Positions 34,601 to 46,175 of a DNA stretch of 64,000 bases are shown piece after piece. The notes under the pieces are model-generated. The model ran no database searches and had not been told where the DNA came from. It saw nothing but the letters and a program-made list of their open reading frames with translations. This stretch comes from Trematomus loennbergii (Eukaryota > Chordata > Actinopteri > Perciformes > Nototheniidae), in assembly GCA_012861695.1 (NCBI GenBank), contig JAAOOA010000012.1, positions 4,236,270 through 4,300,269 of the forward strand, in the 5' to 3' direction. Position 1 is the stretch's first letter; every line of letters begins with the position of its first letter. Position numbers and translations under genes: made by a program.

Positions 34601-37600
34601 AATGATTTAATTATTCTAATTGGCTTTGCCTTTCTTCATGTAACTTTCAAACATGAAAGCAACAAAAGATTTTTACACAGGGTTGAAAATAAATGCGTGC
34701 ATGTAGATGAGGTCAGTAAAAGTCATTATGCTTTTAGACGATTTTATGGTGTGTGCAGTTTGGCCGTGGGCAGTGTTTAAAGCTTCAAAAGTGAAAACAG
34801 CTGTGTGACAGCTTACGTAAAACAAGGATTGGATCAGGCTGGATAGCTGAATGAAGCCAGATACCGATCAGTTAGAAAATGCCTTGATCGACCCGATACT
34901 GATGTTTGAGATTGAACCGGGACATCCCTACTTATCTGGCACCAGAAATGTGCCCGACATCAAAATCACTTTCTGTGATGAGTTCTGTCAGAGCACAGAA
35001 GAAGAATAGTGATAAGGCAGAGCTTTCTAAGAAACTCGTACATTCAGGAGGACGTAAAGAGCATACTACCAAAAGGCGAAGAGAGAAGACTAACACCTAG
35101 TCGCAGGAAATCATTGTCCGAGCTTTCACACAGGAAACAAGGCCAACTGAGCAGCCGGCCTGCAAACAATGCTATCAGCGAGCAGAGCAGCAGTGGGCCA
35201 GCCCGCGTACACTTCCTCACAACGTACCCTCTTCATTTGGAAAGAAAATAAGGATTTGCAGTGCATAAATAATTTACCACAGTAAGGAACTAAACTGACA
35301 GCCTCAACTGTGAGAAACGTGGTCATTAAACATCTGGCCAATTTATTGTGGAAAACAGGGAATATATTTTGGGCTGTTTGTTGAGAAAACAAACTTTCAT
35401 ATAAAAACGAATCTTCTACATCAGTCCTAACAAAAAACAGACATGGTTGTTGTTCCCATTAAAAGTAGTCCAATTTGTAAATGTACTAGATAAATAAATA
35501 AATTCTCCAGTCTTAATATCATCCTCAGTTCAAGGAAGTCAGACTGTTGTTTGCGTCAGCCCCCCTTGATGTGCGTGCAGTGTTTTGGGGGATTTCTGAA
35601 GCTTCACAGTGGATTTACTGCTCACCAGTTTCTGGGAAACTGAATCGACACAAGTGGAGGAAAAATTATGTTGGACTTGAATTTTAAAAAAAAAGGCTAC
35701 AAGACCTGTCAATAAAGAGCCTTAAATGATTCAAGTTCCCTCTGCGATACCATCAAGACACTAACAACTTGTGAGTACAAAGTAAGTTAGAACATTGGGA
35801 GTTTTTAAGGCCAGCTTCTGATCATGGTCCGGGGTTTTTAGATATTTGCTGTTGAGACTACTGTTGCTACGGTTTACGCATCAACAAAAGACACTTGCAA
35901 AACAAGCAATGGCAGTGTCTTCATTTGGATTGGCAATCGCTGCTTTTTACTAGCTAGCTAGTAGTGTTTTATAGAGTGCTAAATGAATCCAATAACAATT
36001 AAGAATGGCTTCTGTTTGAGACTAATACAAATGGTACATTTATCGAAAGGTTAAAAAAAAGCGAGTAAGGTGTTGACCGGAGCAACCGCAATGGCAGCTG
36101 GTCCTGTTACATAACAGCTGTAGTTTGATGTGTCGAGCACTTCGCACTACATTTTTTGACTGCGCCATCTGGGTAAAATAGCAACTGTAAGTAGAAGTAA
36201 GCAAATGGAGACGCAGCGATGTCGCAGTAATTTGAGATTATCCAAATATCTCGCTGTCAATTGCGTACATTGGAGCCATGAAAGCCTGCTCAACTTTGCA
36301 GAATAAATAATAATAATATTAATATCACACAAATTGTGCAGGTTCTACAGACAACTGATGATCAGAAGATAAACTCCCACTCAAAGAATATTTTTTTAAC
36401 GGCAACATGAAAGAAAGAAAAACTCCTCTAGCCCACGGTGTCCTATGATTAGGTTCTCATCATGACCAAAAACCATATACCTCTATGGTGGCGAAAGGAA
36501 GGGACTGGCAATTTGTCCTTGACCTGTAAGAAATCTGATCTTACCATCTGATCCAGAAATTGTCTTCAAGAACAGTCACCCCACGGCCTCATGGCCTAAA
36601 ACTCCCAGTCATCAGATATCCTCAAAGTCTTTAGTCACACTAAAACCGGCTAATAAACAACTTCTGCCATAATCTGAATCATATCCAATGGTACCACCTA
36701 AAACAACTATCAGTAAAGCTATAAATGTTGCTATTTATAATCATGTTTGCGATGACTTGTTTAGAGCACACTGTTGCAATACTGTGGGCAAAGAGCATTT
36801 GAACTTTAAGGAGTAAAAAGGCAAGATTCCCTGCTTTTTAAGTAATACAGGCTGGAAAATGTGATTATTGGTCATTTTAATAAAGACAATGAATCAAATG
36901 GATATTTTTACAGAATTGTGTATTGACTGAATTTAATGGTTATTGAGATTGTACTCTTGTTTCATGTAATTTTTTGTGACTGTCCTCAAAGATGTATGTT
37001 AATATGGCCTTTAAACGTTCACAAAACACTACATTTTTTTACATATAATCAAATCGTTCTCCTAGAACTACACCTTGACTTCTAATGTATTGACAGCCAA
37101 ACACTGCTTACGTTCTTAGCTAAATCTAATGACATCTGATCTAGGTTTTCCTCTCCTTCTTTTTCTAGATGATAGTCAATTTCCTTCTTGTGAGTAACTT
37201 TAGGGTTATTTTGCTCTGTAAACGGATTCATCTCAAATGTGAGACTGTTTTCTAGCATGAGGACATCACATCAACCAAATTCCCCTTACTATTTAAAAGG
37301 GGACCTATCATGCAAAATGCACTTTTGTACGTCTTTTATACATGAATATGTGTCCCCGGTGTTCCAGGGAACTCACCAAGTGTCAGAAAACACAACCCTC
37401 TCTATTTTCCTCCATACCCAAATCTCTAAAAAGATGCTGCAACGGATCTGATAAAAACTGATCCAGATTTGAACACTGTCCTGACGTCAGGACGGTGGCG
37501 CTACGGCTATTGGGCCAACTCCACCAATCAGGAGGAGACAACCACGGCCATTGCCGTTCGAAAGCGCTGGAGACGCTGTAGTACATATGCCAGGCCTGTA

Positions 37601-38562
37601 GATGGTGCTGTTCTGCCCTTATCTGCCCTTACAAACACAGAGCTAAATAATGTCAAATTGAGCAAAATGAGGCATGGCTAAAATGCATGATCTGTTTGGT
37701 ATTTTGCAAAAAAAAAGTATAAATATGCCTTATATAGGTATGGTCCTACACTATATTATTCAAATATAGCATGATAGGTCCACTTTAAATAATGAATTAC
37801 CAACCAGACAGTTTACCAACTGTCCTCTGGTTGCGTGTTCAGGCTTGTGTGCAACCACGAAACCCCTTCCAAAAAAAAAAAGAATAACGGCTTTGACATC
37901 CATGTCTGCCTAAATGTCATCTCTGAAATATTGCAACCGGCCACAAACTGCGCTGGCGCCAAGGCATCAAAAATGTTGCGCATGATTTCATATAGGCCTA
38001 TTTGATAGCTGCTAGCAACAAATGCGGTCATGTGAGTAGTAAACTATTGTCATAAATCTTGTGAACCAAAACATTGTTAATAATAGATTTGAGCAATGTG
38101 TGCACATTGAAAGGACTGCACTATAGTGGCTCTCTTAGACATTCTGTTAATGGTTTTATTTTCCAAAGTCATTGATTACATGTGGTGTACTAAAAAGGCA
38201 TAATTCTTGGACCACTATTTTTGTCTATTTCAAAGTTATACTACTTATTTTTTGTATGTACTTCTTTTTTTGTATTTACTTATGTAAATCACTACGTCCT
38301 TACATGTTCAATCATTTTGCCATGCATAGCACATAAACAACTTGTGTATTCTTGTTTGTGTATGCTTTACATAGCATCAGTTGTTTTCTAACAATATGTT
38401 GTGAAACACTGAAATATCTTAAGTTGCTGCAATCACTTTCTAAAACATGCTACTTCAATGTCCCTGATATGCAAATGTTGCAAAAGTTATGTTTCATGTG
38501 TAGACAAGTTTGGAGATGTTTTACCAAATAATTTAAGTGAACTTCCTCGCATGTGTGCGCGC

Positions 38563-38652
<90 letters not shown>

Positions 38653-39979
38653 CTAACTCCAGGGAAAGCTTCTCCTCCTCTTCGTTCAGGTTCGGGAGTC
38701 TGTGTAGACCTAAAGTCATCCTGAGGGCATCAACATGCTCCTTCAGAGGTTTGTACTCATCATGCAGGCGGCGTGTTGTTTCTAGCAGTTTATTCAGGTC
38801 ATTCTCCGACTGCTTGATGGTGCTTTCCATCTGAGAGGACAGGATTGGGTTTTTCAAAAGAAGAAGAAAACATGTATGGTTTTCAAGGTTGTACCTCTGG
38901 AAATAATACAGGCACTAAAATGACATTCACTATATAATTATCATGTGTTGCTCATCCAATACCAATACTCTCATTGCTGTTGCTAATGATACTCATCCAA
39001 ACTGCACTTTTTCTGTGCATGTAGCACTCACCACATTGATATCTGCGTGGATAAGCCGCAGCTCCTCCACATGTGCCATTTCTCTTGTAGAAGCAGGTCC
39101 ATCTCTTGTTTGTACTCTTTCAGGTGCTTCTCCTCCGACTCCAGAGATTCAAACTCAACCTTAAGACGAGACTTGATCTTCTGCATCTGCACAGTCTTGT
39201 TCCTGCAGACAGTAGCACAGACAAAGGACACCAGATGTCAGGTTATTTCCCTTACAGATCAAATAAAGAGAAGTTTTAATTCAGTAAAAAAAAACAGCAA
39301 GATTTAAAACACTACGAATGTATTTCCTTCTGTCGTGAATTTATATAAATGTGTTTAAAATAATAAATAACTTAATAGACGCAATGCATTGTTGTTAAGC
39401 AAAATCCTCAAATAATGCAGCGGCAAATTAATGAATTAAGTGCATGAATTAATATTATGCACGTCTGTTACGCTGCTACTAAGCGTGTCTGAAAAGAAGA
39501 AATGAGTGCAAACAAACAGACTGGTATTCAGTGAGATGGTGACAGGCAGATAAGCTTGCTAGCTAAGTAGCTAGCTTACCGACCGAAATAATTAGCATTG
39601 CGCATCTGGCATTTGGCTGCTACACATCTGGAATTTATACATGTGTCGTTCGAAAATGCACCTTAACGTACAGCTTCTTTGTATCTTTGACTTGTTTGCC
39701 CTGTAACGGTTATAACTTCCCAACCTTTTGGAAACGAGCTAAAAGTAGAATAGCAAAAACCCATTCAACACAGGGTTCTCAGCAGACAGGCTAATATTAG
39801 CTAGCTTGGTAACAAAGCGCAGCCAAGGGGCTCATTCTTGGCCGGCTAACATTAGCTCAGATAACGTTTCTCAAGACGTGTCACACACCTGGCAACAATT
39901 CCCTTTCTTCCGCAGCCAAGTCTTACCGTATTTCCAAGATGTTTTCTAACTTGCACATTATTTCTTGTTCGTCCCCCAT
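31690..39979 (-). CDS. zc4h2: Zinc finger C4H2 domain-containing protein (complete)
   Basis: Five exons on the minus strand: 39979-39927, 39202-39032, 38830-38658, 33431-33269 and 31801-31690, all with GT-AG introns in phase. ATG 39,979 starts [15 protein letters not shown] coiled coil follows ([20 protein letters not shown], then [20 protein letters not shown]), then an Ala/Gln stretch ([11 protein letters not shown]), and at the C-terminus the C4H2 finger [18 protein letters not shown] with a basic tail. ZC4H2 is a nuclear protein needed for interneuron development that stabilises Smad and RNF220 pathways (known biology). Single bases are missing near 39,080, 31,720 and 31,700; two of the three are clear homopolymer losses. 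With one base restored at each, the total is 675 bp and 224 residues, exactly the vertebrate length. The last intron contains a transposon. Confidence 0.93.
31880..32629. mobile_element. TTA-flanked TIR element in zc4h2 intron 4
   Basis: The ends TGGCGCGTTTCCACTACA and TGTAGTGGAAATGCGCCA are inverted repeats flanked by TTA on both sides (31,877-31,879 and 32,630-32,632). A TTA duplication suggests PIF/Harbinger. An extra internal copy of the end (AATGGAAATGCGCCAT near 32,550) hints at a tandem or nested second copy. Confidence 0.75.
37297..37784. mobile_element. TTAA-flanked MITE in zc4h2 intron 3
   Basis: Ends AAGGGGACCTATCATGC and GCATGATAGGTCCACTT are imperfect inverted repeats, each next to TTAA. 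It has the same architecture and similar termini as the copy at 58,155-58,664. Confidence 0.75.
38560..38648. repeat. (GT)n microsatellite beside a zc4h2 splice donor
   Basis: About 88 bp of GT (AC on the coding strand). It begins roughly ten bases after the zc4h2 exon 3 donor GTTAGTATATAC, with a GCGCGC stretch at the far end. Confidence 0.92.
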
Positions 39980-40160
39980 GGTGGTACAGTGTCTCTTCTT
40001 TCAGCTGGTCAGCTCAGTTACCCGTAAGGCCACGGTGGTCTCCTTGTTGATAAAAACACAATAGCCTTCGTGAGCGCGCACACGAGGACGCGCCCGCAGT
40101 GTGAAACCGTGGCTACGTGTGGTGAGTGGCACGGTGGCACCAGGAGCGACACTTCCCTTT
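39980..40160 (-). promoter_or_regulatory. Probable zc4h2 promoter and 5' UTR
   Basis: Directly upstream of the zc4h2 start the sequence becomes GC- and CpG-richer (GAGCGCGCACACGAGGACGCGCCC), unlike the AT-rich surroundings, then returns to AT-rich by about 40,160. This fits a CpG-type promoter. No TATA box is evident. Inferred from composition and position. Confidence 0.4.
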
Positions 40161-40627
40161 TAATCCTCATTTACACAAAGATTCAAACTACTTTATTGAA
40201 CATTAATATTTATGGTAACATTTAATAAGTTATGATACTAAATGGAGACTCCTAAATAGGGGACGAACAAGGAGGAAAACTGAAAACAGAAATATGATCA
40301 TATTAATTAAGGGACAATAAGGAGTAGCGTACATTTCTCTCTACTTGTTCCTTTACCCATTATGTAGGAAAGGAGTATTCAACATCCAAACTGTCCTAAC
40401 TATTTGTATCTTCTATAGCGTAATCATATATATTCAGGTTATCTATAAAGGTGTCAGTACTGGTCTATAATGTTTTATATTTATACCGACTACAAACCTC
40501 TAAAACACACCTATTTAATATATTTGAACTACTGTTCATAGTGAATATACTTTAGCTTTTTTATATCTGTCATAATCTTATACCTTTACATTACATTGCA
40601 TTTTCTCTTTCACTTCTGGTTACTGCA

Positions 40628-41040
40628 TTTCATTCAAATCAAATCAAATCAAGTTTTATTTATATAGCACATTTTAAAACGATTGTTGGTCGAGCCAAAG
40701 TGCTGTACATGCAATAAAAACACTTTACTACAATAGCAAACAGAAGACAATAAATTACAACAGCAAAAATAAAATCACACACAGGGAAATGTCATGAGTC
40801 GTGCTCCTCTCTTACTAGAAGGCCAGAGAGAAGAAGTGTGTCTTTAGTGAGGATTTAAAAACCCTAGTGTCTGGGCCGACCTCACATTGTCCCAGTCCTT
40901 CTGTGCAATGACGGTAAAGTTGAACATAATATGAACAAATGTTACGAAACCCATCAATAAAAAACAGTACTGTTATAGTGTAATGCACGATCGTGTTACC
41001 AGAAACACTCTCTTGAAAAGAAGCTGGCAACAGGCTTACA
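40628..41040 (-). mobile_element. 3' end fragment of an L2-like LINE
   Basis: Begins AAGTTTTATTTATATAGCAC...AAAGTGCTGTACA, the same tail as the LINE at 48,268-52,490, and continues with its GAGGATTTAAAAA... region. It is a 5'-truncated copy of the same or a related family. Confidence 0.65.
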
Positions 41041-41696
41041 AAACAAACACATCTGCCACACTAAAATAACTGTATGCCATTACTTATGCTTTAAACATTA
41101 CCTAGGAGGATTATTAGATTAGTGTGTGTGCGTCCTTGCTGCAACTGAACACCGGTACTGGCTGAGTTATGCCGACTCCTAATTTGAGTTTCTCTACAAA
41201 ACTCAAAAATGGAAATGGAAAAATGTACAGGTGCTTTGTGAGGGATAATCAGTCAAAACCTGATCAAATAAAGAAGAAGAGTGTCCACAGTAAATGAAGT
41301 ATGCCTCTCTATAACACGTGGGGCCCCTGGCTGCTGTGGGATTAACGAAGAGAGAAGTACTTGGGAGCACAATGGTCCATTCTCACTCAGTATAATCCTT
41401 GTTGGTATTGCAAGCAGTTTCATATGACTTCGCAGAGAAAAGGCTACTACAAGCACCTCTCTGAAGAAGTGTTTCGGCTACAGATTAAAAAAATACAAAT
41501 GTCAACTGTAAGTAGCTACCTTTACGGTTTTATATCTTTTATTTTCCTTGTGTTTCATGTATTTGTTGAATTGTAGTGCTTTGATGGAAATGTGTGAACC
41601 TGCTCTGTTATTTAAAGGCTCCAACAAGGCATTAGTCCGAAGTTCTTAACCATAGGAAACCATTTTTATAGCAAAACATATCATGATATCCTGCCC

Positions 41697-42590
41697 AGCT
41701 GCCAGATGTTTCTTATTTGTTGCATTTGTGTTCTTGTATTAATTTGTCTTGTCACATTATAGATAAACAAAACAGTAGCAAAGTAAATCTTTCTCTTCCT
41801 GTTTTTCCTAAATATGTATTGAAGTCAGTCCCCAGAGGCTTACTTAAGTACGTTATTGTTATTATTACTTTTATAATCATGATTATTGAATTAGGCACTA
41901 ATATCTGCTGTGCTCTATTAATCTCAGCAAAGTTTAAGAGGGAATGGAGCCATCCATTTCTCTTCTATGCTGCTTTTTCTTTCATATTGTGTCAGTATAT
42001 ACCAGATATGTGTATGTGTTTTGATACTAATAATCAACATTAACGCTAAATGGATGTCAGTGTTTTGACCCAGTCGTAAATACTTCATGCATCATGGAAT
42101 GCACCCCATGTTCTCAATTAAGTCTAAAATATACTGTGGGTTTAGCTGCCAGCTGTTTCTTATTTGTTGCATTTGTGTTCTTGTATTAATCTGTCTTGTC
42201 ACATTATAGATAAACAAAACAGTAGCAAAGTAAATCTTTCTCTTCCTGTTTTTCCTAAATATTTATTGAAGTAGTCAGTCCCAAGAGGCTTACTTAAGTA
42301 CGTTATTGTTATTATTACTTTTATAATCATGAATATTGAATTAGGCACTAATATCTGCTATACTCTATTAATCTCAGCAAAGTTTAAGAGGGAATGGAGC
42401 CATCCATTTCTCTTCTATGCTGCTTTTTCTTTCATATTGTGTCAGTATATACCAGATATGTGTATGTGTTTTGATACTAATAATCAACATTAACGCTAAA
42501 TGGATGTCAGTGTTTTGACCCAGTCGTAAATACTTCATGCATCATGGAATGCACCCCATGTTCTCAATTAAGTCTAAATATACTGTGGGC
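41697..42590. repeat. 447-bp tandem duplication
   Basis: Unit 1 (41,697-42,143) and unit 2 (42,144-about 42,590) match almost base for base at a constant offset of 447 bp. They share AGATAAACAAAACAGTAGCA, GAATGGAGCCATCCATTTCT and ATCATGGAATGCACCCCATG. Only a handful of substitutions and 1-3 base indels separate them, so the duplication is recent. It lies just upstream of the second msn exon. Confidence 0.92.
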
Positions 42591-42872
42591 TTCATTTTGT
42601 GATTATAGTCCCCACCAACCTCTTGCGATTGGATGCTCCTGGTTGAACAGAAGAATGTAAGAACACTCTTTTTGGTCATATTTCTGTCAAAGAACCAAGA
42701 AATGTAGCATTATTTCAAAGAACACAACAAATGATCACAGAATTGGTAGTGCTTCTTTTCTCCCAGCTTGTCTCTTTGCATGCTCCTTGATGCTTTCCCA
42801 GTGACAAGATGAATGAGCAGCAGGGATGAATTGTTTCCTCCTGTAGCTCAGTGTGAGTGTTTTCTCTGGCAG

Positions 42873-45800
42873 ATAAATGTCCGAGTTACAACCATGGATG
42901 CTGAGCTGGAGTTTGCCATCCTGCCCAGCACGACTGGCAAACAGCTCTTTGACCAGGTACCCTGTGCATTACAATTAAAACAGGAGCTTCGACGTACATG
43001 TGTGTGATGGTGTTACTTATGTGTTTAGATAGTGAAGACCATCGGGCTGAGGAAACCTGGTTCTTTGGCCTCCAGTATCAGGACAGCAAAGGCTTCTCCA
43101 CCTGGCTCAAACTGAACAAGAGGGTAAGGACAATGTTTGTGTTTAACTTTACATCCCCAGACGGCATTAGTTAGTTAGGTAATGCTACTGTGTCACTCCA
43201 TTAAGGCTCATTAGCATGTATATTTCTTCATTCCGGCATCCCTCTGTTGTGTGGTTTGATCCCAGGTGACCGCGCAAGATGTGAAGAGGGACAACCCTTT
43301 GTTGATCAAGTTCAGGGCAAAGTTTTACCCTGAGGATGTCACGGAGGAACTGATCCAGGAAGCAACTCAGCGCCTCTTCTTTCTGCAGGTTGGAAGGACA
43401 TTGTTTTTAAAGAGAATCCTGCTATAAAATATAACCCCAAACGATATTTGTATGCAATGAGATCGATCCAGATAAAAGGAAAGTCAAATTCGTATTCAAT
43501 ACTCAACTCCACAACAATAGAAATCATAACAATAGGAATCATAAGAAAATATATCATTAATGCTGTCTTGAGGTTCTATACAGATGCAATAGGCGCGTTC
43601 ACACCAAGTACTTTTCCCACAATAGTTCATGAGAACTTTAGTTCATGACAGCTCTTTTAGTTCTGATGAACTAAAGCAGTTCACACCAAAATGAGTTCCT
43701 GGGGGTGGATTAGGCAAATGAACCGCTGACGTCACTTCTTCTTCTTCTGCTTTGGTTTACTGGCAGGCCGCAAACAACTTCACGGCGAGTACAGTAGGTG
43801 GCGGTATGCACCTTAAAGTTGCAATCTGCCAAAAAAACGAGAGAAAAAGAAGAAGAAAAACCTCCCGCGCCCACTTGCTGTAAATGAGGCGTCTGTTTAC
43901 CTTCCGACCTCAGATATGAGCTTCGTCTGAGTTATTTAAGCAAACACAAATACAGATCGTCGACCAGTCAAATGCAATAGCAATGCTGATTCGGAAGCGA
44001 AGGCGGTTAAGAAGGATTGACAAAAGGATTGGACGACGACATGCACGCGCTACGCTACGTGTGAAATGAATAAACTGTGCCAGGTGTGTCGTATGCACAC
44101 TAAATAGGCTCAGCAGCTAACACACATTTATTATATATCCTCCTGAGAACAACTGCATCCGTCTGCCATGAACCCTACAGAAACCTACGTGTTAGTTGTG
44201 GCCCATAGTGGCCTCCATTTGTGTCGTGTAAAATGGGGGAAATCAAAAGTTAGCAAATCCCCATGTCATGTTCATAAAAACATTTAGTTTTAGGTCAAAT
44301 AATTATTACACTGCTCTGAAACTCACTACACTAACTCCTAAGATGTTCCCTTACTATAATTAATTAAAAATATTGAACTCACAACACTGGTAATAACAAA
44401 CTTAACCATTTCTCTTTCTATAAATAAATAGTGCTTGTGTTGGACGCCATTTTGAAATACAATGAAATTATCTTTTTGAAAGCCACAATAAATAAAGCTT
44501 CGCCAGTTTATAACCGATGAAACATGATGGTATCAGAATAATCACTTACATGTGATGTATAGGATGCTACACAGGTCACTGTAAAGATAAAGTGTTATAG
44601 TAAAAATAACAGTAGCATTTCACACATTATCTGTCTGAGTTGTTGCACCCTCATGCTCCAGCTAGAGCAGGGCCAACCAGTCGATCTCGATCGACCGGTC
44701 GATCTCGATCGACCGGTCGATCGCGAGATGTGTCTAAAAATAGAACAACAATATTCTGTTTTATCGTTAATGTCCTATAACATAATCTTCCTGTGCCAGA
44801 ATAATGCACTTGAACGCATCAAAGCTTTGTGATTGGCGTGACCCCATGTGTCGGGGTGTGGCTGGTGGGCAGTGGCACTGGGCACTAGTTTGCTGACGTT
44901 GTCCGTGGCAACAGGAGTGACAGTCCGCACACACACAAGACCACAATTATGACAGAAGCAAAAAAGCCCAAAATATATCATTTTCACTCCGAGTGGGAGG
45001 ATGATTATTTCTCATCTGCAATGCGAGCGTGGCTTTATCAAAGAAGGGTAATTTAAGAGCGGCATTTCAAAACAGTGCACAAACGCTACGAGACGGATTC
45101 CCTCCTAATTCTGCCCTACGCTCCCAAAAGGTGAGGGACCTGAAAGGACAGCTAAATGCACAGCAGTCAATTTTCACCAGGCCCAACAACAAGAGCAAGG
45201 CTGCTACCATAGCATCTTATCGTGTCAGTCACGTTCTTGCGAAACACATGAAGTCTTTCAAAGACGGCGAAGTTGTGAAAGAAGCATTCCTGGAGGCTGC
45301 CGACGCGCTTTTTGGGGACAGTAAAAATAATAGTAGCATTTCAACAGGTTTTTGATATAATAAAAACTCAAGTTAGATACCGTTATTAATCAGCTGTAAG
45401 TTTTAGTTTGTTTGAACTTATTCATTATAATTATTGTACAAAATGGTATAGGAATGCAAACATTAAGATCTGTTCCGTTTAAATTGATTATAGTCTATTA
45501 TCAATTCAGGTTAAGAAACTAGTGTTGCTTGCATCCTATTTTAAAGGCATTTCTTTTTATGCTCTACTAAAATGCAAAAAATAAAAAGGGTTTGATTCTA
45601 TTAATTTTGTCTTTTTTATTGCACTTTGGCAGCAGATTCCTGTGTAGCTTCAGATCTGAGTTGTCGTATTAGTAAGACTAATTTATACTTTTGTAGCAAC
45701 ACTATTTTTATATAATGGCAAAGACAGGGTTCAGTGTCTTTTCTTTTTTTCCTGTGTCATATGTGGCAGCACTGTTCAATGTTTCTTGAAAACATTACCA

Positions 45801-46136
45801 GTATGTGACATGTGAATAAACTCCAACTCTGTATCAACAACACTGTTGTGTAACTTCAGTTAAATACTTGTAAAAGAATAATCACTTACATGTGATGTAT
45901 AGGATGCTACACAGGTCACTGTAAAGATAAAGTGTCAGAGGAGAAATAAGCAAGCTTAGTTACATGAAATGTAATGAAAAATGTAAGATACAGGCTCGTT
46001 TAATCGCCATGTAGGTTCTCTTTTATTGCACACTCAAGACAATATCAATAACAGCATCACGCTGTCCCAGGTGTGTCGTATGCATGTAAATAGAAGTTAA
46101 CATTTTCAATATCAAATAAAGTGTCAGTAGTATCAA

Positions 46137-46175
<39 letters not shown>

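Larger units (their letters stand above)
33432..38657 (-). other. zc4h2 intron 3
   Basis: A 5.2-kb intron. Apart from the MITE at 37,297-37,784 and the (GT)n at its 5' end it contains nothing I recognise. Confidence 0.7.

Noticed and set aside
42813..42872. ATGAATGAGCAGCAG or nearby ATGs as the msn first coding exon
   Set aside because: They do not encode the short N-terminus expected, and the acceptor CTCTGGCAG at 42,872 shows that the true first exon is spliced from further upstream.
44660..44730. Direct CGATC/GACCGG repeats as a possible CRISPR-like or satellite array
   Set aside because: Only two 18-bp units inside a hAT subterminal region, in a vertebrate genome; no spacers.
44775..44987. 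70-codon frame identical to 49,747-49,959 as a conserved small gene
   Set aside because: Identity arises because both are the antisense strand of the two copies of the same hAT segment.
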